The translations under genes were made by a program, and so were the position numbers. Shown here piece after piece: positions 28,733-36,149 of a stretch of DNA of 64,000 nt (within the stretch, counting starts at the first letter, position 1; every line of letters begins with the position of its first letter). The notes under the pieces are model-generated. The model was not told the DNA's origin and made no database searches. It was given only the letters and a program-made list of their open reading frames with translations. This stretch comes from Lysobacter_K koreensis (GTDB taxonomy: Bacteria; Pseudomonadota; Gammaproteobacteria; Xanthomonadales; Xanthomonadaceae). Location of the stretch: the NCBI RefSeq assembly GCF_042677045.1, contig NZ_JBHTIH010000002.1, positions 124,001 to 188,000 of the forward strand, read 5' to 3'.

Positions 28733-30253
28733 TCAACCCAGCGCTTCGGCGGCATGCGGCGCCAGTACCGGTTGCGGCACGGGCTCGTGCACGAGTTGCC
28801 AGGTGCGCCAGAAGTTCCACGCCATCAGGCCCATGCCGGCAAGCACCATCAGCCCGCCGAGCAGGCGTCCGAGGTAGTAGGGGTACGTCGCCAGCAGCGA
28901 CTCGACGAAGCTGTAGGTCAGCGTGCCGTCGGTGTTGGTGGCGCGCCACATCAGGCCTTGGGTGATGCCGGCGATCCACATCGACACGATGTAGAACACC
29001 ACGCCGAGCGTGTGCAGCCAGAAGTGCGCGTCGATCAGCTTGATCGAGTGCATCGCCTTGAGCCCCAGCGTGCGCGGGAACATCGAATACAGCGAGCCGA
29101 TCGTGATCATCGCGACCCAGCCCAGCGCACCGGCGTGCACGTGGCCGACGGTCCAGTCGGTGTAGTGGCTCAGCGAGTTGACCGACTTGATCGACAGCAG
29201 CGGGCCTTCGAACGTCGCGATCATGTAGAAGCTGATCGCCACCACGAGGAACTTCAGAATCGGGTCGGTGCGCAGCTTGTGCCACACCCCCGACAGTGTC
29301 AGCAGACCGTTCATCGCGCCGCCCCACGACGGCGCCAGCAGGATCACCGAGAACACCATGCCGACCGACTGCACCCAGTCCGGCAGCGCGGTGTAGTGCA
29401 GGTGGTGCGGGCCGGCCCACATGTAGATCGAGATCAGCGCCCAGAAGTGCACGATCGACAGCCGGTACGAGAAGATCGGCCGGCCGGCCTGCTTGGGCAC
29501 GAAGTAATACATCATCCCCAGGTAGCTCGTGGTCAGCATGAAGCCGACCGCGTTGTGCCCGTACCACCACTGCGCCATCGCATCGACCGCGCCGCTGTAG
29601 ACCGGGTATGACTTGCCCAGCGACACCGGGATCGCGAGGTTGTTGACGATGTGCAGGATCGCGATGGTGATGATGTACGCGGCGAAGAACCAGTTGGCGA
29701 CGTAGATGTGCTTGACCCGGCGCTTGGCGATCGTGCCGAAGTACAGCCAGCCGTACGCGACCCAGACGACCGTGATCATCAGGTCGACCGGCCACTCCAT
29801 CTCGGCGTATTCCTTGCCCTGGGTAAGGCCCATCGCCAGCGTGACCACCGCGGCGACCAGGCACGCCTGCCAACCCCAGAACACGAACGAGGCGAGCTTG
29901 TCGGAGATCAGCCGCACGTGGCAGGTGCGCTGCACCACGTAGAGGCTGGTGGCAAACAGCGCCGAGCCGCCGAACGCGAAGATCACTCCGTTGGTGTGGA
30001 TCGGCCGCAGCCGACCGAAGCTCAGCCACGCGGTGTCGAAGTTCAGTGCCGGCCAGTACAACTGGGCCGCGATCAGCGCCCCGACCGCCATGCCGATCAC
30101 GCCCCAGACGATCGAGGCGATCGTGAACTGCTGGACGACCTTGTCGTTGTAGAAGCCGCGCGGATCCGCCGCAGCCGCGGAGTGGGATGGGTTGCCGCGC
30201 GCAGGCAAAGGGGCGGCGCCCGTCGCGGCGCCAGGGGGATCGAACGCAGTCAT
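28733..30253 (-). CDS. ccoN: cbb3 cytochrome c oxidase catalytic subunit I
   Basis: A 506-residue, twelve-helix haem-copper oxidase subunit. Conserved histidine motifs include RLRPIHTNGVIFAFGG, QWWYGHNAVGFMLT, MWAGPHHLHYTALPDW (Cu-B His pair) and DWTVGHVHAGALGW. The C-type oxidase has very high oxygen affinity and pumps protons. A Pro/Ala-rich 30-residue extension precedes FYNDKVVQQF. An ideal FNR promoter lies upstream, and the gene leads an operon of ten genes. Confidence 0.98.
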   Translation of the reverse strand: MTAFDPPGAATGAAPLPARGNPSHSAAAADPRGFYNDKVVQQFTIASIVWGVIGMAVGALIAAQLYWPALNFDTAWLSFGRLRPIHTNGVIFAFGGSALFATSLYVVQRTCHVRLISDKLASFVFWGWQACLVAAVVTLAMGLTQGKEYAEMEWPVDLMITVVWVAYGWLYFGTIAKRRVKHIYVANWFFAAYIITIAILHIVNNLAIPVSLGKSYPVYSGAVDAMAQWWYGHNAVGFMLTTSYLGMMYYFVPKQAGRPIFSYRLSIVHFWALISIYMWAGPHHLHYTALPDWVQSVGMVFSVILLAPSWGGAMNGLLTLSGVWHKLRTDPILKFLVVAISFYMIATFEGPLLSIKSVNSLSHYTDWTVGHVHAGALGWVAMITIGSLYSMFPRTLGLKAMHSIKLIDAHFWLHTLGVVFYIVSMWIAGITQGLMWRATNTDGTLTYSFVESLLATYPYYLGRLLGGLMVLAGMGLMAWNFWRTWQLVHEPVPQPVLAPHAAEALG

Positions 30254-30281
30254 GGCAGACCTTGGGAATTCGGTGCTGCGC

Positions 30282-30323
30282 ATTGTCCCGGCGGGGGCCG
30301 GATCACGACTTGATCTGGATCAA
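30282..30323 (-). promoter_or_regulatory. FNR-class II promoter of the cco operon
   Basis: The perfect box TTGATCTGGATCAA (30310-30323) lies 22 bp from GACAAT (minus strand, 30282-30287), which is in the -10 position. If transcription starts at about 30275, the box centre falls exactly at -41.5, the class II FNR arrangement. The start codon of ccoN is about 22 bases further on. Confidence 0.92.
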
Positions 30324-30476
30324 TTGGGCCCATGCCGTAGCGGGCGGCTCGGCCAAAATCCCTGCGGGATCCTTGGCATTGCGGCAAATCACGCACGTCG
30401 GCGGTGTTCCTGGAGGAGAGGCAATTATCTGCCTCCACTCCGCAGGGCGAGTCGCAAACGGTCCGGCGCCCCGGTG

Positions 30477-30716
30477 CTACGAGCAACCACCGCAGCAATC
30501 GCTGCCCTGGCCGCTGTGCGGCGCGGCATGGCGGGCAGGGTAGCCGGCGGCGGCCAGGGCGCTGATCGCCTGCTGACCGGTCAGCAGCCCTTCCACGCGC
30601 ACGCGATTGGCGCCGGTGTCGACGGTGACCGCCGCGGTCGGATCGATGGCGCGGATCGCTTTCTTGATCGTGCAGCCGCAGGTGTGGGAGGCGATCTTTT
30701 CTAGGTCGAGCAACAT
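30477..30716 (-). CDS. Small heavy-metal-associated (HMA-like) protein
   Basis: A 79-residue protein with the beta-alpha-beta pattern of metallochaperones (TVDTGANRVRVEG...ISALAAAGYPAR). The metal loop reads T-C13-G-C15-T, so it has CxC instead of the usual CxxC, and the C-terminus carries a second cluster CCGGCS. It probably binds Cu(I) or Zn and may serve cbb3 or NirK. It lies upstream of the cco operon on the same strand, separated by the FNR promoter, and has its own degenerate FNR-like site. Confidence 0.8.
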   Translation of the reverse strand: MLLDLEKIASHTCGCTIKKAIRAIDPTAAVTVDTGANRVRVEGLLTGQQAISALAAAGYPARHAAPHSGQGSDCCGGCS

Positions 30717-30772
30717 GGGTTGGTCCGGGTTCGGGTGGGCTGGCAGCGTCGCAGCGTCGGTGCGCGCGCGCA

Positions 30773-30786
30773 TTGATCCAGGTCAT
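30773..30786 (-). promoter_or_regulatory. Degenerate FNR-like box of the HMA gene
   Basis: TTGATCCAGGTCAT has one perfect half-site and one with two mismatches. Its centre is 63 bp from the HMA gene start, similar to the other boxes. The would-be -10, GACGCT at 30745-30750 on the minus strand, is weak. Confidence 0.45.
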
Positions 30787-30882
30787 GCGCGCGAAGAACG
30801 CAGGCCGGGCCCGCGCTGCACGGGTCGCACCTCGGTCCGGCCCTTTTTTGTGGGTGACAGCCGGCGCTGCCCGGCACCGGTC

Positions 30883-30912
30883 AAAAAAAAAGGCGGAGAG
30901 AAACTCTCCGCC
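30883..30912 (-). terminator. Terminator of the nirK-azurin gene group
   Basis: On the minus strand GGCGGAGAG (30912-30904) pairs with CTCTCCGCC (30900-30892) around a three-base loop and runs into nine T residues (30891-30883). It begins 36 bp after the azurin stop codon. Confidence 0.93.
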
Positions 30913-30948
30913 GTCGGCATCTTGCGCAGATGGGGGCGGGCGACGCGC

Positions 30949-31407
30949 CTATTTCGTCACCACCAGCTTGCCCTTCATGATCCCGGCGTGGCCCGGGAAC
31001 GAACAGAAGAAGCTGTAGTCGCCGCCGGCCTTGAGCTTCTTGCCCGGTAGCTTGGTGCTGGTCTTGGCGCCGCCGCCGATGACCGCGGTCGCGGCGAGGA
31101 CGCGGACGTCGGCCTTGGGCACGTAGGCAGCGGCGGCGCCGGCCTTCATGCCGGCGGCGGCCACGGCGGACACGTCGCCGGTCGCGCTGACGACGATATT
31201 GTGGCCCATGACGTTGGCGGGCAGCTTGCCGGTGTGGGCCAGTTCGATCGTGATCGTCGGGCACGCGGCGGACACGGTCGCGGTCTTGAGGTCGAACTGC
31301 ATGGCGTCGTTGCCCTTGAGCTTGATCGTGCAGTTCGGGGCGGCATGGACGAGGCCGGCGGAGGCGAGCAGGGCCAGGCCGAGCAGGGCCTTGGAGGTGC
31401 GATTCAC
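30949..31407 (-). CDS. azu: Azurin, periplasmic blue copper protein
   Basis: A 152-residue type 1 copper protein with a signal peptide (to about residue 22, GLVHA/APNC). Copper ligands are visible as His in MGHNIVV, then Cys, His and Met in YSFFCSFPGHAGIMKG. The segments VPKADVRVLAAT and VIGGGAKTS are typical azurin features. It probably donates electrons to NirK or receives them from cytochrome c. The start is GTG 31407 after AGGAG. It follows the sco gene, separated by a REP pair. Confidence 0.95.
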   Translation of the reverse strand: MNRTSKALLGLALLASAGLVHAAPNCTIKLKGNDAMQFDLKTATVSAACPTITIELAHTGKLPANVMGHNIVVSATGDVSAVAAAGMKAGAAAAYVPKADVRVLAATAVIGGGAKTSTKLPGKKLKAGGDYSFFCSFPGHAGIMKGKLVVTK

Positions 31408-31436
31408 GGAGGTAACTCCTGGTTGGGAAAGGTGAA

Positions 31437-31528
31437 TAGGGCGGGTTTCAACCCGCCATCGGGTGGAAGAGGAATTCGGCGCGAGCGGTTCGGCCAGCCG
31501 CGACCGGCAGGTTGAAAACCCGCCCTAC
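31437..31528. repeat. Facing pair of REP-like palindromes
   Basis: Two closely related hairpin elements face each other. On the plus strand, TAGGGCGGGTT-TC-AACCCGCC occupies 31437-31457; on the minus strand, GTAGGGCGGGTT-TTC-AACCTGCC starts at 31528. They are about 47 bp apart. The TAG of the second element is the stop codon of the sco gene. GTAG-headed palindromes arranged as inverted pairs are typical of REP doublets mobilised by RAYT transposases. Here they lie between sco and the azurin gene and may uncouple azurin mRNA from the upstream part. Confidence 0.7.
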
Positions 31529-32154
31529 GGCGCGGCGGCCTGGCGCACCGCGGCGACGAATGCGGGATCGGGCTTGCTGCCGACCTGCTCGGTACGCGCG
31601 AGGATGCGGCCGTCGCGATCGAGCAGCACCAGCGCGCTGGTGTGGTTGAACTCGCCATCGGCGAGCGCGCGGTAGCGGATGCCGAGCACGCCGGCGACCG
31701 CACGGACGTCGCCGGGCGCGGGGCGGGCGAGGGTCCAGTGCCGCGGATCGAGCTTGCGCTGCGCGGCGACCTTGGCCAGTGCCTGCGGGGTGTCGCGCTG
31801 CGGATCCATGCTGACCAGCAGCAGGCCGACGCGAGCGCGCTCGGCCGGCGTCAGCTGCTTCTCGATCGCCTTGCCGCTGTCGACGATCAGCGGGCAGATG
31901 TACTGGCACGAGGTGTAGAACATCGTCACCACCTGCGGCGTGCCGCGACGCGCGCGCCAGTCGAACGGGCGCCCGGTCTGGTCGGTCAGCGGCAGCGACA
32001 GCTGGTAGACCGAATCGGTGGGCAACGCCGCGGCCGATCCGGCGCGGGAGGATTTCGCAGCTGCGGGCGCGGCATGCTCCGGTGGTGCGGCCAGCGCGCC
32101 GGCGCACAACAGCGCCGTGGCGAGGGCGAGGGTGGTGGGGGCGATCAGCGTCAT
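31525..32154 (-). CDS. SCO1/SenC-type copper chaperone
   Basis: A 209-residue exported thioredoxin-fold protein. The signal peptide ends near ALAAPPEHA. The SCO copper site has CxxxC in YTSCQYICPLI and the distant His in EFNHTSALV. SCO proteins deliver copper to oxidase Cu-A sites or to other copper enzymes; here the genes around it point to NirK, since no Cu-A oxidase is in the window. Its start overlaps the SUMF1-like gene by four bases. Its stop codon lies inside a REP element. Confidence 0.93.
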   Translation of the reverse strand: MTLIAPTTLALATALLCAGALAAPPEHAAPAAAKSSRAGSAAALPTDSVYQLSLPLTDQTGRPFDWRARRGTPQVVTMFYTSCQYICPLIVDSGKAIEKQLTPAERARVGLLLVSMDPQRDTPQALAKVAAQRKLDPRHWTLARPAPGDVRAVAGVLGIRYRALADGEFNHTSALVLLDRDGRILARTEQVGSKPDPAFVAAVRQAAAP

Positions 32155-32927
32155 TTGGCGCTCCAGGCGCAGCGGAATCCGAGGTTGGCGGTGGCGTTGT
32201 GACCCTGCAGCGAGGACAGCATCGCCACCCGCATCAGCACGGCGTAGTTCTCGCGGTCGTCCATCGACAACGCGCCGGCGCCGCAGAACTTGGCGTTGTC
32301 GGGATCGCCCTGGTTGCGGTTGTCGCCGTCGACCAGCAGGGCGGAGTAGTCGTCGGTCCACTCCCACACCAGGCCGTGCAGGTCGTGCACGCCCCAGGCA
32401 TTGGGGGCCTGCAGGCCGGTGCGCGGCAGCGCCTCGTTGGACGGGCGCGAGTACCAGGCCAGGATGCGTTCGCGCCACGCCGGGTCCTTGCGCGCGTCGG
32501 TGCGGGTCTCGTCGGCGGCCGCGGCGTACTCCCATTCCGACCAGGTCGGCAGGCGCGCGCCGAGCGACTCGCAGTAGGCGTTCGCGGCAAACCAGGTCAC
32601 CCACACCACCGGCTGTTGCGGTAGCGCCCGCGGGCCGGGCTGCACCGGCGACTGCCAGTGCGAGAGGTAGCGCGGCTCGGCGAACACCGCGGCGACGCGG
32701 TCGCGCCGCCATTGCGGGTTGCGCTGCACGAAACGCAGGAACTCGGCGTTGGTGACCGGCTTGCGCATCAGCGCGAACGGCGCGATGCGCACGCCGTCCT
32801 TCGCGTCCTCGTACTGCAATGCGGAGCGGAACACGCCGCCGGGCAGCCCGGCGTAGCGCGGGCCCGCATCGCCGGCGAGGCCGGCGAGCGGCAGCACGAG
32901 CATCAGCAGGGCGGCGAGGCGGCGCAT
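32151..32927 (-). CDS. SUMF1/FGE-domain protein of the nirK operon
   Basis: A 258-residue exported protein with a formylglycine-generating-enzyme-like (C-type-lectin-like) fold: MRKPVTNAEFLRFV, PVVWVTWFAANAYCESLGARLPTWSEWEYAA, WEWTDDY and a C-terminal GFRCAW. A signal peptide (MRRLAALLMLVLPLAGLAGDA) leads it. Proteins of this kind occur beside nirK in several denitrifiers with unknown function. It lacks the sequential Cys pair of true formylglycine generators as far as I can see. Only 3 bp separate it from nirK, so it may help nitrite reductase maturation. Confidence 0.85.
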   Translation of the reverse strand: MRRLAALLMLVLPLAGLAGDAGPRYAGLPGGVFRSALQYEDAKDGVRIAPFALMRKPVTNAEFLRFVQRNPQWRRDRVAAVFAEPRYLSHWQSPVQPGPRALPQQPVVWVTWFAANAYCESLGARLPTWSEWEYAAAADETRTDARKDPAWRERILAWYSRPSNEALPRTGLQAPNAWGVHDLHGLVWEWTDDYSALLVDGDNRNQGDPDNAKFCGAGALSMDDRENYAVLMRVAMLSSLQGHNATANLGFRCAWSAK

Positions 32928-32930
32928 GGC

Positions 32931-34457
32931 TCAGTGGCCTCCCGACGCGTTGGCCGGCTTGGCGGCGCGCGCGGCGGCGGCGTCGGCCTTGGTGACCCGG
33001 CCGCCCGGGTTGCCCCAGCTGTTGAGCACGTAGGTGGAGATGTTGGCCACTTCGTCGTCGGTCAGCTGGTTCATCGGCGGCATGTTGGAGTTGTAGTCCT
33101 TGCCGTTGACCTTCACCGGCCCGACCAGGCCGTGCAGGATCGTGCTCGGCAGGCGCTTCGGGTCGGCGGCGATGTAGTCGGATTTCGCCAGCGGCGGGAA
33201 CACCCCCTCCATGCCCTGGCCTTCGGGCTGGTGGCAGGTCGAGCAGGTGCCGGCGAACAGCGCCTTGCCGGCGTTGATCTGCTCCTCGACCGACAGGTCG
33301 CCGGTCTTGGCCGATGCCGCCGCGGTGGCCACCGCCGCCATGTTCGGCGCCGCGCGGTCGCCGAGGTAGACGTAGTCGACTTCCTTGCCGGAGTAGATCG
33401 CCTTGTTCTCGGGGCCGTCGGCCTTGAGGATCGCCAGTGCGCCCTTGTTGAACGCGCGGAAGATGCTGTGGTCGACCAGCACGTAGCTGCCCGGCACTTC
33501 CATGTGGAACTCCATCATCGCCGCGCCGCCGGCCGGGATCAGCGTCGTCTGCACGTTCTCCTGGAACTTGCTGCCCCCCTCGTACCAGACCTTGTCGAAG
33601 ATCTCGCCGATCACGTGGAAGCTCGACACCAGGTTCGGGCCGCCGTTGCCGACGTACAGGCGCACGGTCTCGCCGACCTTCGTGGTCAGCGCCTTGTCGC
33701 CGGTCAGCGCGCCCTCGGCGCCGTTGAACAGCACGTAGGTCGGGTTCTCGTCGATGCCCTTCTGCATGTCGAAGGCCTGGTGGCCCTTCTCGCGGTACTT
33801 GCCGGCCGTGTAGAAGTCGCCCTGCATCACGTAGTACTCGCGGTCGACCTTCGGCATGCCTTCCGGCGGCTCGACCAGGATCAGCCCGTACATGCCGTTG
33901 GCCACGTGCATGCCGACCGGGGCGGTCGCGCAGTGGTAGACGTAGAGGCCGGCGTTGAGCGCCTTGAACGTGAAGCGCGAGGAATGGCCCGGCGCGGTGA
34001 AGCTCGACGCGGCGCCGCCACCGGGGCCGGTGACGCCGTGCAGGTCGATGTTATGCGGCATCTTCGAGTCGGGCATGTTGCGCAGGTGGAACTCGACCGT
34101 GTCGCCCTGGCGCACGCGGATGAAGCTGCCCGGCACGGTGCCGCCGAACGTCCAGAACGTGTAGGTGACGCCTTCGGAAATCGGCAGGTCCTTTTCGATC
34201 ACGTCGAGCTCGACGATGACCTTGGCCGGCGCGGTGCGGCCGGTGGCCGGCGGCACCAGCGGCGGCGACGTCAGCACCGCCTTGATCGGCTCGCCCTGCG
34301 GCGGGCCGAAGTCGCCCTTGCGCGAGCCGCCGGTCTGGTCCTCGGGGGCAGTGGTTTGGGCCGCGTCGGCCGCGGGCTTGTCGTCGCTGCGACACGCCGG
34401 CAATGACAGCGCCAGCGCCGCGATCGCCAGCAACAAAGGACGGGTGACACGCTTCAT
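32931..34457 (-). CDS. nirK: Copper nitrite reductase fused to cytochrome c, lipoprotein
   Basis: A 508-residue NO-forming nitrite reductase. A lipobox LPAC puts the lipid on Cys22, as in AniA. The first cupredoxin domain carries His135 and His140 (MPHNIDLH) and the YHCATAPVGMHVANGM cluster (His175, Cys176, His184, Met189) for type 2 and type 1 copper. The second domain supplies His281 and His330. A C-terminal cytochrome c domain follows with CSTCH at 405-409 and Met459 or Met462 as distal ligand. The fusion allows direct electron delivery, as in the Ralstonia pickettii type. The operon continues with SUMF1-like, SCO and azurin genes. Confidence 0.97.
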   Translation of the reverse strand: MKRVTRPLLLAIAALALSLPACRSDDKPAADAAQTTAPEDQTGGSRKGDFGPPQGEPIKAVLTSPPLVPPATGRTAPAKVIVELDVIEKDLPISEGVTYTFWTFGGTVPGSFIRVRQGDTVEFHLRNMPDSKMPHNIDLHGVTGPGGGAASSFTAPGHSSRFTFKALNAGLYVYHCATAPVGMHVANGMYGLILVEPPEGMPKVDREYYVMQGDFYTAGKYREKGHQAFDMQKGIDENPTYVLFNGAEGALTGDKALTTKVGETVRLYVGNGGPNLVSSFHVIGEIFDKVWYEGGSKFQENVQTTLIPAGGAAMMEFHMEVPGSYVLVDHSIFRAFNKGALAILKADGPENKAIYSGKEVDYVYLGDRAAPNMAAVATAAASAKTGDLSVEEQINAGKALFAGTCSTCHQPEGQGMEGVFPPLAKSDYIAADPKRLPSTILHGLVGPVKVNGKDYNSNMPPMNQLTDDEVANISTYVLNSWGNPGGRVTKADAAAARAAKPANASGGH

Positions 34458-34524
34458 TGCGAACTCCCCAAGGTTGGCGCAAGGCCGGATGGCGGCAGGT
34501 TGCCGCGGCAGCGGCAGCGCCGCC

Positions 34525-34538
34525 CTGATTTGGATCAA
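34525..34538 (-). promoter_or_regulatory. FNR-like box of nirK
   Basis: CTGATTTGGATCAA matches TTGAT-N4-ATCAA with one mismatch. Its centre is 74 bp from the nirK ATG, giving a predicted leader of about 33 nt. The -10 hexamer is weak. Its twin for the divergent porin gene lies at 34584. Confidence 0.78.
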
Positions 34539-34583
34539 TTCATCGGCTCAATCTGCAGGGAGCTGCAGGAACCGCATTCCGGC

Positions 34584-34597
34584 TTGATTGGGATCAA
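34584..34597 (+). promoter_or_regulatory. FNR-like box of the porin gene
   Basis: TTGATTGGGATCAA is a perfect TTGAT-N4-ATCAA site centred 70 bp before the porin ATG. Together with the nirK box at 34525 it makes a divergent, doubly FNR-controlled region. Confidence 0.82.
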
Positions 34598-34660
34598 GAT
34601 GGCTTGACCGCGGCCGCGCGAGGCTGCGTTCCAACCACAACCAATGACAGGGGTTTGCCG

Positions 34661-35857
34661 ATGTCGTGTCGCCATGGCGCGTTGCCCGCGCTCCTGCTTG
34701 CCGCGTGTGCGCTGCCGGCCGCGGCCGGCGACGTCGTGCAACCGCAATGGAACCTGCGCCTGCGCCACGAACACGTCGCCGACGACGCGTTCGCGCGCAA
34801 CGCCGGGGCCACCACGCTGCGCCTGCGCGCCGGGCTGCGCTTCGCCTGGGCCGACCACTGGCAAGCGCTGGCGGAAGCCGAGGGCGTTGCCGCCGACGGC
34901 CGCTACAACAGCGGCGCGAACGGACGCGTTGGCCATCCTGGGGTCGCCGATCCGGCCGGCGCCGAGCTCAACCAGCTGTGGCTGGGTTGGCACGGCGAGC
35001 GCGCCAAGGCCACGGCCGGGCGCCAGCGCGTGCAGCTCGACAACCAGCGCTGGCTCGGCAACAGTGGCTGGCGCCAGAACGAGCAGACCTTCGATGCGGT
35101 TGCCTTGGAATGGACCCCGGTCGCCGCGCTCACCGCGCGTTATGTCTGGCTCGACCGCGTGCACCGGGTCAACGGCGATGATGCGCGCGATCCGCTCGCG
35201 CGCGAACGCGACCTCGACAGCCATGCGCTCGATCTGGCGTTCGCGCACAACGATCAGCAATGGGGCGGGTATGCGCTCGCGCACGAGGACCGCGACGTGC
35301 CGGCGGCGTCGACCCTGACTGCCGGAGTGCGCTGGAGTGGCCAGTACGCGCACGACGGCGGCGGCAACCGTTGGGGCTGGCGGGTCGAGGCCGCACGCCA
35401 GCGCGACCACGCCGGCAATCCGCACGATTTCGCCCACGCCTACTGGCTGTTCGAACCATCGCTGGTGCGGCGCGGCGTCACTTGGCGGGCCGGCTGGGAG
35501 CACCTGGGCGGCGATGGCCGCCATGCGCTGCAGACCCCGCTGGCGTCGTTGCATCCGTTCAACGGCTGGGCCGACAAGTTCGGCGTGACGCCGGCGGGCG
35601 GGCTCGACGACCGCTACCTCGCCGTGGCGGGCAAGCTCGGCCGCGGCGCCCACGCCGGCAAGCTCAGCTGGACCGCGGCCTGGCACGACTACCGCGCCGA
35701 CAGCGGCGGCCGCTACGGCCGCGAGTGGAACGCGTCGCTCGGCTTCCCGGTGCGCGGACCGGTGACCGGGCTGGTCAAGCTCGCCGATTATCGCAGCGAC
35801 GGGTTCGCGCGCGACACCACCAAGCTGTGGCTGCAGCTGGAGTGGACCCGGCCCTGA
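34661..35857 (+). CDS. Outer-membrane porin-like beta-barrel, divergent from nirK
   Basis: A 398-residue protein with a signal peptide (ALLLAACALPAAAGD) and a succession of amphipathic strands ending in the aromatic terminus LWLQLEWTRP, as in outer-membrane barrels. Segments RLRAGLRFAWADHW, LNQLWLGWHGERAKATAGRQRVQLDNQRWLGNSGWRQNEQTFDAV resemble alginate-export-type porins. Its divergent position to nirK and its perfect FNR box suggest a channel for nitrite or another anion in low oxygen; that role is inferred. AGGGG precedes ATG 34661. Confidence 0.85.
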   Translation: MSCRHGALPALLLAACALPAAAGDVVQPQWNLRLRHEHVADDAFARNAGATTLRLRAGLRFAWADHWQALAEAEGVAADGRYNSGANGRVGHPGVADPAGAELNQLWLGWHGERAKATAGRQRVQLDNQRWLGNSGWRQNEQTFDAVALEWTPVAALTARYVWLDRVHRVNGDDARDPLARERDLDSHALDLAFAHNDQQWGGYALAHEDRDVPAASTLTAGVRWSGQYAHDGGGNRWGWRVEAARQRDHAGNPHDFAHAYWLFEPSLVRRGVTWRAGWEHLGGDGRHALQTPLASLHPFNGWADKFGVTPAGGLDDRYLAVAGKLGRGAHAGKLSWTAAWHDYRADSGGRYGREWNASLGFPVRGPVTGLVKLADYRSDGFARDTTKLWLQLEWTRP

Positions 35858-36097
35858 GCTGCGATCGCAGGGCCGCGGCCCCGCGTTGGCCCGATGGTGG
35901 CCGCGGTGACGCGCTCCAGCGCGGCGCGTCATCGCCAGTCGCTCGCATGTCGCGGTGTGGCATTCCTGGCGCAGCGGCCTTGATCCGGATCGCCCGCCGC
36001 CGATTGCGCCATCGCTGCGCGGGCCCTGCGCCGCATGCGGTGATGCCTGCGCGCTTTGGCTTTGTCCGATCTGTCCGAGTTCGGCCGCGCCAAGAGG
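35858..36097. other. Convergent intergenic region
   Basis: About 240 bp between the ends of the porin gene and the norB terminator. I see no gene. An incomplete FNR-like sequence, TTGATCCGGATCGC at 35989-36002, has no gene in position to be controlled by it. Confidence 0.4.
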
Positions 36098-36124
36098 AAA
36101 AAAAGGGGTGGCCGAAGCCACCCC
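36098..36124 (-). terminator. Terminator of norB
   Basis: On the minus strand GGGGTGGC (36124-36117) pairs with GCCACCCC (36112-36105) around a TTCG tetraloop and runs into seven T residues. It starts 26 bp after the norB stop. Confidence 0.93.
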
Positions 36125-36149
36125 AATGGGGTCCTGCTGACCGGAGATT

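Noticed and set aside
35989..36002. TTGATCCGGATCGC as a further FNR box
   Set aside because: One half-site is broken, and the position is between converging genes with nothing to regulate. An unknown small RNA cannot be excluded.
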